Assembly (NCBI RefSeq): GCF_002556545.1
Contig: NZ_CP022685.1
Location: forward strand, 1,860,001-1,924,000
Source of the DNA: Streptomyces formicae
GTDB taxonomy: Bacteria; Actinomycetota; Actinomycetes; Streptomycetales; Streptomycetaceae
DNA: 64,000 nucleotides
Direction of reading: 5' to 3'
Below the pieces are notes generated by a model that made no database searches, was not told the DNA's origin, and saw only the letters and a program-made list of their open reading frames with translations. The translations under genes and the position numbers were made by a program. Of this stretch, positions 34,852 through 45,026 are shown piece by piece; position 1 is the stretch's first letter; the number at the start of each line of letters is the position of its first letter.

Positions 34852-35466
34852 TCACCGTCGCCACAGCGCATGCTCCCGCTCCACCCACCCCGGGTCCACA
34901 GACCCGGTCCGCATGCCCCGCCGCGCCTCGGGATCCCCGAGCGCCATCCCCACGTGCCCGGCGAGCACCACCCCGATGGCCAGCGCCAGCCAGTCGTGCA
35001 CGAACGTGCTCCCCGTGCGCCACGCCAAGGGTGCGAGGTGCGTGAACCACATCAGCAGCCCCGTGCCGAGCATCACGAGCACCGCCCCGGCCAGCCACCC
35101 GGCGAACACCTTCTGACCCGCGTTGAACTTGCCCGCCCCGGGCCTCGGCCCGCGCCGGAGCGCCGCCCGCAGCCACGCGCCGTCGTGCGGACCGAAGCGG
35201 TTGAGCAGGCGCAGGTCGCCGCGGAAGGCACGGGAGGCCAGGCCCGCCAGGAACGGGGCGGGGAGCAGCAGCCCGGACCACTCGTGGACGGTGACCACCA
35301 GAGCGCGGCGGCCCACGAGCTCGGCGAACTGGGGGACGTAGAGGCAGGCGGCGCTCGCCACGCACACCCCCATCAGCACGGCCGTGAGCCGATGCACCCA
35401 CCGTTGGGCGCGGCTGAACCTGCGTACGCGTTCCGGCGCCCCGGCCACCTCAGACAGTCGGCTCAT
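34852..35466 (-). CDS. Membrane cytochrome b partner of a molybdopterin oxidoreductase
   Basis: 204 residues with four membrane helices and four candidate haem b ligands: RWVHRLTA, TVHEWSG, FVHDWLAL and AGHVGMA. This is the two-haem cytochrome b561/formate-dehydrogenase-gamma type. It overlaps the preceding Mo-protein gene by 17 bp. Together they look like an MsrPQ-like pair, in which the membrane cytochrome passes quinol-derived electrons to the exported Mo enzyme. Confidence 0.85.
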   Translation of the reverse strand: MSRLSEVAGAPERVRRFSRAQRWVHRLTAVLMGVCVASAACLYVPQFAELVGRRALVVTVHEWSGLLLPAPFLAGLASRAFRGDLRLLNRFGPHDGAWLRAALRRGPRPGAGKFNAGQKVFAGWLAGAVLVMLGTGLLMWFTHLAPLAWRTGSTFVHDWLALAIGVVLAGHVGMALGDPEARRGMRTGSVDPGWVEREHALWRR

Positions 35467-36208
35467 CGTCCCGTCCGTTCGACCGGCCGACCCACGCGTC
35501 CACGTCGTAGCCGCGCCGCTCCCAGTAGCCGGGCACGACCTCGTCGGTCAGCGTGATGCCGGAGAGCCACTTGGCCGACTTGTAGAAGTACATCGGGGCG
35601 GCGTAGAGGCGGACGGGACCGCCGTGGGTGTGGCCGAGCGGCGCGTCCTGCATGCGCAGGGCGACAAGGACGTCCTTCCTGCGGGCCTGTTCGAGGGTGA
35701 GGCTCTCGCTGTACGTCCCGTCGAAGCAGGTGAACCGTACGGCACGGGCCTCAGGACGCACTCCCGCGGCGTCCAGGAGCCGGCCGAGCCGTACCCCCTC
35801 GAACGGCGTCCTCGGCACCCGCCAGCCCGTCACGCACTGCACGTCGCGGACCAGACGCGTCTGCGGGAAGGCGCGCAGCGCGGCCAGGGTGTGGGTGACG
35901 GGCCGCTCGACGAGTCCGTCGATCCTCAGGCGGTACGACGACGGGCTCTTGTGCGGCACGGAGGCGGCGACCGAGTAGTAGCGGAACCCACCGCCGTTGG
36001 GCAGGAGTTCGGTCAGGCCCGTGGGGTCCTTGTCGGCGGCGGCGCCGAGGAAGGCCTCGAGCCCGCGCTGGAGCGGGGGCGCGGCGGCCACCCCCAGGGC
36101 GCCCAGGCCGAGCATGCCGAGGACGATGCGGCGCCCGACGGGCGTTCCACGCCCGTCGTCCCGCCCGGCGTCCCGCCCCTCGTCCGCTTCGGTCTGTCGC
36201 GTGGTCAC
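35450..36208 (-). CDS. Exported sulfite-oxidase-fold molybdopterin oxidoreductase
   Basis: 252 residues. An N-terminal twin-arginine-like signal (GRRIVLGML, residues 25-33, then an Ala/Gly/Leu helix) suggests Tat export. The SUOX-like fold has the Mo-coordinating Cys at about 125 in DVQCVTGWRVPRTPFEGV, followed by FTCFDGTYSESLTLEQA and GGPVRLYAAPMYFYKSAKWL. Family members reduce oxidised methionine or related S/N-oxides at the cell surface. It overlaps the cytochrome b gene, supporting an electron-transfer complex. The substrate is not determined. Confidence 0.87.
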   Translation of the reverse strand: MTTRQTEADEGRDAGRDDGRGTPVGRRIVLGMLGLGALGVAAAPPLQRGLEAFLGAAADKDPTGLTELLPNGGGFRYYSVAASVPHKSPSSYRLRIDGLVERPVTHTLAALRAFPQTRLVRDVQCVTGWRVPRTPFEGVRLGRLLDAAGVRPEARAVRFTCFDGTYSESLTLEQARRKDVLVALRMQDAPLGHTHGGPVRLYAAPMYFYKSAKWLSGITLTDEVVPGYWERRGYDVDAWVGRSNGRDDEPTV

Positions 36209-36271
36209 GCTTCGATTCGAGCACTCGCGGCCCCCGGAGGCCAGGGGCCGCGTGCGGTCGTCAGCGTTCCG

Positions 36272-37837
36272 TCACATCTCCGCGCCGCCGGACGCCTTCT
36301 CCAGCTGGAACGCCTCGTTGCCGAGCCCGATGCGGGCGTGCGCGGCGGGGTTCCTGGAGCGCAGGACCACGCCGTAGACCACGCCGATCAGGGCGGCGAG
36401 GAAGATGATGCCGGGCAGCACCCAGCTGAGCGCCGAGTCCTTGCCCGCGCCGACCAGGACGTCGAAGTCCTTGACGGTGTACCCGGCGATGACGAGCAGG
36501 CCGACCGTGGCGAGCGCGGACGCGGTGATCCGCCACACCTGGGCGCGGGCCGCTCCCCTGCGGACGAAGAAGACGATGACGGCGATCGACGCGGTGGCCA
36601 TCAGGAGGATCACGCCGAGCGCGCCGATGTTGCCGCCCCAGGTGAACAGGTGCAGGACGGGCGCGGTCGGGTCGCCCGCGGGGCCGTCGTCGGCGACGGC
36701 GAAGCCGATGACGACCACGACGGAGACGACGGTCTGGAGCAGCGATCCGGTGCCGGGCGCGCCGGTCGCGGTGTTGGTGCGGCCGAACGCGGCCGGCAGC
36801 AGCCGCTCGCGGCCCATCGCGAAGGCGTAGCGCGCGACGACGTTGTGGAAGCTGAGGATCGCCGCGAACATGCCGGTCACGAAGAGGACGTGGAGGACGT
36901 CGGTGAAGGTGCCGCCGAGCCGGGACTCGGTGAGGTTGAACAGCAGTCCCGCGCTCTGTTCCTGGGCGGCGGGGACGATGCCGGAAGGGCCCGCGGCGAC
37001 CGTGAGCGCCCAGGAGCTGAAGGCGAAGAAGATCGCGACGAAGCCCACCGCGAAGAACATCACCCGGGCCACGACGACCTGCGGGCGGCTGGTCTCCTCG
37101 GCGTAGACGGGCGCCTGTTCGAAGCCGGTGAAGGCCGCGATGCAGAAGCAGAGCGAGGTGGCCACGCCCGCGCCCGTGAGGGTGTCCGGGTTGAAGGCGT
37201 GCAGGGACAGGCCCTCCTTGGCCGGGTCCGCGACGGCCGCGATGTCGAAGATGACGACGAGCGCCACCTCGATGAGCAGCAGCACGCCGAGCACGCGCGC
37301 GTTGAGGTCGATCTTCAGCCAGGCGAGGACCGCGACGACGGCGACGGCAACGAGCGCCGGGATCCACCAGGCGACTTCGACCTCGAAGTACGTCTGGAGC
37401 AGCCCGGACACCTCGAAGCCGAGCATGCCGTACAGACCGGCCTGCAACGCGCTGTAGGCGACGAGCGCGACCAGCGCGGCACCGGCGCCCGCGGTGCCGC
37501 CGAGGCCCCGGGATATGTACGCGTAGAAGGCGCCCGCGTTGTGGACGTGCCGGCTCATCTCCGCGTAGCCGAAGCTGAAGAGGGCGAGGACGACGCCGAG
37601 GATGAGGAAGAGCAGGGGCTGTCCGACGACCCCCATCACGCCGTATGTGGTGGGCATGACACCGGCGACGACCATCAGCGGCCCGGTCGCGGCGAGCACG
37701 GAGAGCAGCAGCCCCGCCGTGCCGAGCCGCCCGGCCCGCAGCGCGGTCTCCTGGCCCTTGTACGTGCTGATGCCGGTGTCACCCGTCGGATCACCGAGGG
37801 TGCTGCTGCCGCTCGTGCGCGAACTGCCCGTCGCCAT
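36272..37837 (-). CDS. APC-family amino acid/polyamine permease
   Basis: 521 residues from the ATG at 37837 (GAAAGGA upstream). Twelve predicted membrane helices; the first is LLLSVLAATGPLMVVAGVMP and the second contains HNAGAFYAYISRGLGG, the substrate-site region of APC carriers. The sixth-helix region has FCIAAFTGFEQAPVYAEET. A short charged C terminus follows. Substrate is probably an amino acid or amine but cannot be specified. A gene of unknown function lies 91 bp upstream on the same strand. Confidence 0.85.
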   Translation of the reverse strand: MATGSSRTSGSSTLGDPTGDTGISTYKGQETALRAGRLGTAGLLLSVLAATGPLMVVAGVMPTTYGVMGVVGQPLLFLILGVVLALFSFGYAEMSRHVHNAGAFYAYISRGLGGTAGAGAALVALVAYSALQAGLYGMLGFEVSGLLQTYFEVEVAWWIPALVAVAVVAVLAWLKIDLNARVLGVLLLIEVALVVIFDIAAVADPAKEGLSLHAFNPDTLTGAGVATSLCFCIAAFTGFEQAPVYAEETSRPQVVVARVMFFAVGFVAIFFAFSSWALTVAAGPSGIVPAAQEQSAGLLFNLTESRLGGTFTDVLHVLFVTGMFAAILSFHNVVARYAFAMGRERLLPAAFGRTNTATGAPGTGSLLQTVVSVVVVIGFAVADDGPAGDPTAPVLHLFTWGGNIGALGVILLMATASIAVIVFFVRRGAARAQVWRITASALATVGLLVIAGYTVKDFDVLVGAGKDSALSWVLPGIIFLAALIGVVYGVVLRSRNPAAHARIGLGNEAFQLEKASGGAEM

Positions 37838-37928
37838 GGCGCGGTCGTCCTTTCGGGGGACTGATGGGAGAACTGGTGCGGGGAACTGCTGCGGGAAACC
37901 GCTGCGGGTCCTGATCGGGGACGCATGC

Positions 37929-38891
37929 TCAGGCCGATCCGAGCGCCGCGGCCCGCGCGGCGCCGAACGCCGCGTACGGATCCCGGTCGGGGTACGACCA
38001 GGGGGCCGAGGTCGCGTGCCTGCCGATGCGGTGGAAGAGCGCGGCGGTCTCGGCCGCCCTGCCCTCGCAGAACGTGGCGTGGGCGAGGAAGTTGAGGTCG
38101 ACACAGGCGCGCGGATGCGTGGGGGCGCCGGGTCTCTGCCACTCCAGCCACCAGTCGAAGGCGGTCTTCATCACGCCGCGGGCGCGGCGCCCCGTCCAGT
38201 GCCCGGAGGCGGCCGGATCGGCGGATTCCAGGCCCGCGGCGGCAAGCACCCGGTAGCGCTCGGCGTGCGCGACGACCGGCAGGACCGCCAACGGCGAGGC
38301 GGCGGGTGCCTGTTCGACCGCCCAGGAGGCGAAGTCGTAGACCTCGTGCATCGGGTCCTGCCCGGCGGCGGGGCGCCGCTCGGCGAGCCTGGCCACCATG
38401 AGGTGGTGGGCGTGGTGGTGCTCGGGGTGCCGGTGGCGGACCTCGTCGAAGAGGCGCACGACGTCCTCCTCGCGGCCGAGGGATCGTTCGAGCAGGAGCA
38501 GCGCGAGCCAGGGCGTCGGATCGGCGGGCTGCCGCGCGGCCGCCTCGCGGCACAGGGCGCGCACCTTGTCCGAACGCGCCTTGCCGCGCAGGGCCTTGTG
38601 CACGGCGGCGAAGGCGAGCAGCACCTCGGCGTCGTAGCTCTCGGGCTCGGCGAGCCGCCAGTCGCGTACCCACGCCTCGGTGGTGGGTTCCTGCGCGAGG
38701 ACGTCGAAACGGTGGCCCCTGCGGTCCCAGTCGCTCCCGGTGGCGGCGAGCAGGGCACGGACCTCGGTCCAGCGGCCCTGGGTCAACGCGGTGCGTGCGA
38801 CGACGAGTTCGGCGTCGTCGAGTGCGGCGTCGAAGGCGTGCGCCGTCCGCTTCTTGCGGGAACGGCCCAGTGGGGGTGGGGGTGGTGACAC
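37929..38891 (-). CDS. Conserved hypothetical TPR-like helical protein
   Basis: 320 residues from the GTG at 38891, chosen because GGGGAGGA lies upstream; in-frame codons further upstream lack a site. The sequence is rich in Ala/Arg and helical repeats (LALLLLERSLGREEDVVRLF, HHAHHLMVARLAERRP, VVAHAERYRVLAAAGLE) of about 34-residue spacing, as in TPR solenoids. It has a basic KKR patch near the start and no signal peptide or membrane segment. I do not recognise a catalytic family. It may bind other proteins. Confidence 0.75.
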   Translation of the reverse strand: MSPPPPPLGRSRKKRTAHAFDAALDDAELVVARTALTQGRWTEVRALLAATGSDWDRRGHRFDVLAQEPTTEAWVRDWRLAEPESYDAEVLLAFAAVHKALRGKARSDKVRALCREAAARQPADPTPWLALLLLERSLGREEDVVRLFDEVRHRHPEHHHAHHLMVARLAERRPAAGQDPMHEVYDFASWAVEQAPAASPLAVLPVVAHAERYRVLAAAGLESADPAASGHWTGRRARGVMKTAFDWWLEWQRPGAPTHPRACVDLNFLAHATFCEGRAAETAALFHRIGRHATSAPWSYPDRDPYAAFGAARAAALGSA

Positions 38892-39089
38892 CGCGGGACG
38901 TCCTCCCCGGCGCGGCTGCGTTCGGATGATCACGCACAGCAAAGCGGTAGGCGGCACTCCACGTCAAGACCCGCCCGTACGCTGGCTCTTCACCAACTCA
39001 TCTCAGAATCTGCCGACTTCGCTCCTCACCTGGGGTAACCCCCGGTCGCCCGATGTATGCGCTTTACTTTCGCCGCCCGCGGTCAGCGC

Positions 39090-40745
39090 CTACCGGACGG
39101 CGGCCGCGGCCGCGCGCCCCGCCGCACGCCCCGAGAAGAGGCAGCCGCCGAGGAAGGTGCCCTCGAGCGAGCGGTATCCGTGCACTCCCCCGCCGCCGAA
39201 CCCGGCGGCCTCGCCCGCCGCGTAGACGCCCTCCAGCGGCCGGCCGCCCTCGGTCAGGACCCGCGAGGACAGGTCGGTCTCCAGGCCGCCGAGGGTCTTG
39301 CGCGTGAGGATGTTGAGGCGCACGGCGACGAGCGGCCCGGCCTTGGGGTCCAGGATCCGGTGCGGGGCCGCGGCCCTGATGAGCCGGTCGCCGAGGAACT
39401 TGCGGGCGCCGCGGATCGCGGTGACCTGGAGGTCCTTGGTGAACGGGTTGGCGATCTCGCGGTCGCGCGCGGCGAGGGTGCGGCGCAGCGCGGCCTCGTC
39501 GATCAGCGGCTCCTTGGTCAGCGCGTTCATGCCGCGCACGAGCGCGCCCAGGTCTTTCTCGACGACGAAGTCGGCGCCGTGGTCCATGAACGCCTTGACG
39601 GGACCGGGCACTTCGGACCGCGCCCGGTCGATGACCCCGCGCACCGACTTGCCCGTCAGGTCCGGGTTCTGTTCGGAGCCGCTGAGCGTGAACTCCTTGC
39701 CGATGATGCGCTGGTTGAGCACGAACCACGTGTAGTCGTACCCCGTGCCCATGATGTGTTCGAGCGTGCCGAGGGTGTCGAAGCCGGGGAAGAGCGGCAC
39801 GGGGAGGCGGTCGCCGCGCGCGTCCAGCCAGAGCGAGGAGGGGCCCGGCAGGATGCGGATGCCGTGCTTGTCCCAGATGGGGTGCCAGTTCTCGATGCCC
39901 TCGGTGTAGTGCCACATGCGGTCGCGGTTGATCAGGCGCGCGCCCGCGCCCTCGGCGATGCCGAGCATCCTGCCGTCCACGTGCGCGGGCACCCCGGAGA
40001 TCATCTTCTCGGGCGGGCTGCCGAGCCGCTGCGGCCAGTTGGCGCGTACGAGATCGTGGTTGCCGCCGATGCCGCCCGAGGTGACGATCACCGCCTGCGC
40101 GCGGAACTCGAAGGATCCCGTCACCTCGCGGTTGCTGGCCTTGCCGCGCTCCACGGACGAGTCCTCCAGGACCTCGCCCGTGACCGTGTCGACGGCGCCC
40201 GCGCTGCGCCCGAGGCCGCTGACGCGGTGCCGGAACTTCAGCTGGACCAGGCCGCGCGCCACGCCCTCGCGCACCCGTCGCACGAACGGCGCGAGCAGTC
40301 CGGGGCCCGTCCCCCAGGTGATGTGGAAGCGCGGCACCGAGTTCCCGTGCCCCTGCGCGTCGTACCCGCCGCGCTCGGCCCAGCCGACGACCGGGAAGAA
40401 CCGCACGCCCTGCCCGTGCAGCCAGGACCGCTTCTCACCGGCCGCGAAGTCGACGTACGCCTCGGCCCACTTGCGCGGCCAGTGGTCCTCCGGACGGTCG
40501 AAGGCGGCCGTGCCCATCCAGTCCTGGAGGGCCAGCGCGTGCGAGTCCTTGATCCGCAGGCGGCGCTGCTCGGGCGAGTCGACGAAGAAGAGCCCGCCGA
40601 AGGACCAGTGCGCCTGGCCGCCGAGCGACTGCTCGGGCTCCTGGTCGACGAGGATGACCCGGCGGCCCGCGTCGACGAGCTCCGCGGTCGCCGCGAGCCC
40701 GGCGAGCCCCGCCCCGATCACGATCACATCTGCGTCGTACGCCAT
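39090..40745 (-). CDS. FAD-dependent dehydrogenase (fumarate reductase/KsdD-like)
   Basis: 551 residues. The N-terminal dinucleotide motif is VIVIGAGLAGLAATAEL with the ribose-binding Asp in LVDQEP. The flavin-proximal segments GGQAHWSFGG, VIVTSGGIGGN and the C-terminal AGEAAGFGGGGVHGYRSLEG complete the FAD_binding_2 fold. Such proteins oxidise or reduce C-C bonds in steroids or acids. It is monocistronic; the upstream region carries no obvious partner. The substrate is not inferable. Confidence 0.88.
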   Translation of the reverse strand: MAYDADVIVIGAGLAGLAATAELVDAGRRVILVDQEPEQSLGGQAHWSFGGLFFVDSPEQRRLRIKDSHALALQDWMGTAAFDRPEDHWPRKWAEAYVDFAAGEKRSWLHGQGVRFFPVVGWAERGGYDAQGHGNSVPRFHITWGTGPGLLAPFVRRVREGVARGLVQLKFRHRVSGLGRSAGAVDTVTGEVLEDSSVERGKASNREVTGSFEFRAQAVIVTSGGIGGNHDLVRANWPQRLGSPPEKMISGVPAHVDGRMLGIAEGAGARLINRDRMWHYTEGIENWHPIWDKHGIRILPGPSSLWLDARGDRLPVPLFPGFDTLGTLEHIMGTGYDYTWFVLNQRIIGKEFTLSGSEQNPDLTGKSVRGVIDRARSEVPGPVKAFMDHGADFVVEKDLGALVRGMNALTKEPLIDEAALRRTLAARDREIANPFTKDLQVTAIRGARKFLGDRLIRAAAPHRILDPKAGPLVAVRLNILTRKTLGGLETDLSSRVLTEGGRPLEGVYAAGEAAGFGGGGVHGYRSLEGTFLGGCLFSGRAAGRAAAAAVR

Positions 40746-40990
40746 AGGGGTCGTCCTCCTCGACAGGGTCCCGCAAAGTTACTGGTGGGTCAGATCCTGG
40801 ATAGCGCGGTGACGGACGTCAACCGACAGACGGCGGAAGTTCGTCAAGCGGGCGGGCGCGGAGCGGGACGAAGGGGACTATCGTCGGCCAAGTACCCGCC
40901 CGCGCGGCGGTGTCACGGCAAGGCCGCTCCGCCGCGACGCCCCGCCAAGCACCCGTCCCCCGACCCGCCTTGAGCCCCGAGGTGCCTCAC

Positions 40991-41878
40991 GTGCCGGTTA
41001 CGGTCCTCCTCCTCTCCGTCGGTGCCGCCTGTTGCCTCGGATTCGGCTTCGTGCTCCAGCAGAACGCGGCGCGGCTCGCGCCGCTGAGCGACTTCCTCTC
41101 GCCCCGGCTGCTCCTCGACCTGGTGCGGGTGCCGCGCTGGCTCGCCGGGATCGGCCTGATGGTGTGCGGCATGGCGCTCGGCGCGGTCGCCCTCGGGCAC
41201 GGCGAGGTGACGCTGGTCGAGCCGCTGCTGGCCACGAACCTGCTCTTCGCGCTCGCCCTCTCGCGCCACCAGACGGGCCAGCGGCTCGGCCGCCAGGGCT
41301 GGGCCGGGCTCGCGCTGCTCGCGGGCGGTGTCACGGCGTTCATCGTGGCGGGCCGGCCGCACGGCGGGGCCGCGGTGACGGATCCGGTGCGGCACTGGCT
41401 GATCATCGGCGTGATGGTCGGCGGCGCGCTGCTGCTCACGGCGTACGCCAAGCGGTCCCGGCTCAGCGCGGGGCCCGCCCTGCTCGCGCTCGCCGCCGGG
41501 CTCCTCTACGGCGTGCAGGACGCGTTGACGCGGGTGAGCGGGCAGCGGTTGTCCGCGGACGGCTGGGCGGGGCTTCTTGCCGGGTGGCAGCCGTACGGGG
41601 TGGTCGCGCTCGGCGTCGCGGGCCTCGTCCTCGTCCAGAGCGCCTTCGAGACGGCGCCGCTGCGGATGTCCCTGCCCGCGCTCACGGCGGCGCAGCCGTT
41701 GGCGGGGATCGCGTGCGGGGTGGGTTTCCTCGGTGACCGTCTGCACACCGATGCGGGGGCGCTCGCCTGGGAGGCGGGTGGGCTTCTCGGGATCGTGGTG
41801 GGGGTGGTGCTTCTTGGGTTGCACCCGGCCATGCCGAGGGGTGGGGCGGCCGGGGAGCGGGAGTTTCAGCGGGCCTGA
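40991..41878 (+). CDS. DMT-superfamily (EamA-like) membrane transporter
   Basis: 295 residues from the GTG at 40991, where GAGGTG lies 6 nt upstream and the first membrane helix begins at once (VTVLLLSVGAACCLGFGFVL). About nine to ten hydrophobic helices in two halves, with QQNAARLAPL after helix 1 and AAQPLAGIACGVGFLGDRL near the end. This is a drug/metabolite transporter-type exporter or Mg-transport-like member. The substrate is unknown. Confidence 0.82.
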   Translation: MPVTVLLLSVGAACCLGFGFVLQQNAARLAPLSDFLSPRLLLDLVRVPRWLAGIGLMVCGMALGAVALGHGEVTLVEPLLATNLLFALALSRHQTGQRLGRQGWAGLALLAGGVTAFIVAGRPHGGAAVTDPVRHWLIIGVMVGGALLLTAYAKRSRLSAGPALLALAAGLLYGVQDALTRVSGQRLSADGWAGLLAGWQPYGVVALGVAGLVLVQSAFETAPLRMSLPALTAAQPLAGIACGVGFLGDRLHTDAGALAWEAGGLLGIVVGVVLLGLHPAMPRGGAAGEREFQRA

Positions 41879-42250
41879 GGCGGGGTGTCGCCTCACGCCG
41901 TGGCCGGTTCGTGTGCCGGTGGCGTCTGCGGGTTCGCTGTGGCTGGGCGCGGCCGTTCCCCGCGCCCCTGACCGGGCCGCCCCGGCCCGCGCCTCCAGCC
42001 GAGCCCGCACCGGGGCCCACCACGCCGAGGCCGTGCACACTCCCTGCGGGTTCGCTGTGGCTTGGCGCGCAGTTCCCCGCGCCCCTGACCGGGCCGCCCC
42101 GGCCTGCGCGTCCAGCCGAGCCGCACGGGGACCCTCCACGCCGAGCCGCGCACATCACCTGCGGGCTCGTTGGGGCTGGGCGCGCCGTTCCCCGCGCCCC
42201 TGGCCGGGCCGCGCGTCCAGTGGGGTCCGCAGGTGCTTCCTCGCTTTTAA
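41879..42250 (+). repeat. Tandem 115-118-bp repeats of the GCAGTTCCCCGCGCCCC family
   Basis: Three units begin at 41926, 42044 and 42159 (the last truncated near 42222). Each starts CTGCGGGTTCGCTGTGG or close to it, contains GTTCCCCGCGCCCCTG about 35 bp in, and continues with CGGGCCGC and CCAGCCGAGC. No gene is seen in the 397-bp gap. Related single copies occur near 33052, 46424, 48815 and 48911. Confidence 0.85.
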
Positions 42251-42265
42251 TAATGGTCGGCATTA
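42251..42265. promoter_or_regulatory. TetR-type operator upstream of the TetR-SDR operon
   Basis: TAATG-GTCGG-CATTA is a perfect inverted repeat with a 5-bp spacer. It starts 25 bp before the TetR start and is surrounded by an A/T-rich stretch unusual for this DNA (TTTTAATAATGG). Position and symmetry suggest autoregulation. Confidence 0.65.
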
Positions 42266-42275
42266 GAGTGGGGGC

Positions 42276-43687
<1,412 letters not shown>

Positions 43688-43702
43688 GGTTGGATGGTCG
43701 GC

Positions 43703-44239
43703 ATGACTGACTCAGCAGCCGGACAGGCCGACCCCCGCGAAGAGATCCTGACCATCGTCGACGAGCACGACGAGGTCGTCGGCGAGGCCCCCCGCGCCGA
43801 GGCGTACGCGCGTGGCCTGCGGCACCGCTGTGTGTTCATCGAGGTGCGGGACGCCCGGGGCCGTCTCTTCGTGCACCGCCGCACCCCGACCAAGCTGGTC
43901 TTCCCCTCGCGGTACGACATGTTCGTCGGCGGCGTGGTCGGGGCGGGCGAGTCGTACGACGACGCGGCGCTGCGCGAGGCACAGGAGGAGCTGGGGGTCC
44001 AGGGACTGCCGCGCCCCACGCCCCTGTTCAAGTTCCTGTACGACGACGGCGCCGGGCACTCCTGGTGGTCCGCCCTGTACGAGGTGCGCTGTGACCTGCC
44101 GGTGGACCCGCAGGCCGAGGAGGTCGCCTGGCACGACTTCGTCACCGACGACGAGTTGGAGCGGCGGCTCGGCACGTGGGAGTGGGTGCCGGACGGGCTC
44201 GACGCCTACCACCGGCTGAGGGCCTTCCGCGCGGCCTGA
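43703..44239 (+). CDS. NUDIX hydrolase
   Basis: 178 residues from the ATG at 43703; an ATG at 43694 would add three residues and has GAGG slightly closer, so the start is uncertain by 9 nt. The Nudix box spans GVVGAGESYDDAALREAQEELG, deviating from the strict GX5EX7REUXEEXGU by Gln in REAQEELG, as in the IDI-like/YfcD subgroup. It opens with EILTIVDEHDEVVG, typical of YfcD-like proteins. It hydrolyses a nucleoside-diphosphate derivative of unknown identity. Confidence 0.87.
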   Translation: MTDSAAGQADPREEILTIVDEHDEVVGEAPRAEAYARGLRHRCVFIEVRDARGRLFVHRRTPTKLVFPSRYDMFVGGVVGAGESYDDAALREAQEELGVQGLPRPTPLFKFLYDDGAGHSWWSALYEVRCDLPVDPQAEEVAWHDFVTDDELERRLGTWEWVPDGLDAYHRLRAFRAA

Positions 44240-44263
44240 CCTGGCACGGCTTATGGTGCGCCC

Positions 44264-44656
44264 GTGAGCAATTTCGTACAGGGCCTGCGGATGTGGTTCG
44301 CGCCCGAACGCATCCGCGAGGAGGGCGACACCCCCGACTACCGCTTCTCGCTCGCCAACGAACGCACCTTCCTGGCCTGGCTGCGCACCGCGCTGGCGCT
44401 GATCGGCGGCGGCTTCGCCGTGGACCAGTTCCTGCCGGACCTGCGCTGGGCGTGGCGCATCGGGCTCGCGCTCGCGCTGCTCGCCGCGGGCGTGCTCTGC
44501 TCGCTGCGCGCGGTGAACCACTGGGTGCGCTGCGAGCGGGCCATGCGGCGCGGCGACGACCTGCCCACGAGCCGCTTCCCCGTGCTGCTCGGCCTCGCCG
44601 TCGCCGTGGTCGCGCTCGCCATGGTGGTGGTCGTGCTCTTCGGGTGGGAGGGGTGA
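44264..44656 (+). CDS. YidH/DUF202-family membrane protein
   Basis: 130 residues from the GTG at 44264. DUF202 signature: DYRFSLANERTFLAWLRTALALI leading into helix 1, then two more helices, the last at the C terminus (LAVAVVALAMVVVVLF). Small three-helix inner-membrane protein of unknown role. The next gene, 4 bp away, encodes a second member, so they may act as a heteromeric pair. Confidence 0.88.
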   Translation: MSNFVQGLRMWFAPERIREEGDTPDYRFSLANERTFLAWLRTALALIGGGFAVDQFLPDLRWAWRIGLALALLAAGVLCSLRAVNHWVRCERAMRRGDDLPTSRFPVLLGLAVAVVALAMVVVVLFGWEG

Positions 44657-44660
44657 CGGG

Positions 44661-45002
44661 GTGACACCGGCCGGGGAACAGGTCCGCGATCCCGGGGAAC
44701 GGGTCCGCGATCCCGGGCTCCAGCCGGAGCGCACCCGGCTCGCGTGGCGGCGTACGACGCTGTCGTGCACGGTCGCCGCCGTGCTCGCCGGACGGGCCGC
44801 GCTGCACCAGGGGCCGACGGTGCCCGGCGTCCTCGCCTGCGCCCTGTGCCTGCTGCTCTGGCTGGGCTTCCTGGCCGTCGCGCACCGCAGGATGGTCGCC
44901 CTGAGCGCGTGCGGGCCCCGGACGCTCTCCCTCGGCACCGCGCGGGCCGCGGCGCTGTGCACGCTGGCGTTCGCGGTGTGCGCCGCGGCGATGGTGTTCT
45001 GA
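44661..45002 (+). CDS. Second DUF202-family membrane protein
   Basis: 113 residues from the GTG at 44661. It retains the hallmark LQPERTRLAWRRTTLSC before helix 1 and has three helices. The N-terminal segment contains a short internal duplication, QVRDPG then RVRDPG. Adjacent DUF202 pairs are common in actinobacteria. Function unknown. Confidence 0.85.
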   Translation: MTPAGEQVRDPGERVRDPGLQPERTRLAWRRTTLSCTVAAVLAGRAALHQGPTVPGVLACALCLLLWLGFLAVAHRRMVALSACGPRTLSLGTARAAALCTLAFAVCAAAMVF

Positions 45003-45026
45003 GAGGGCCCCGAGCGGGGCGCGGGG

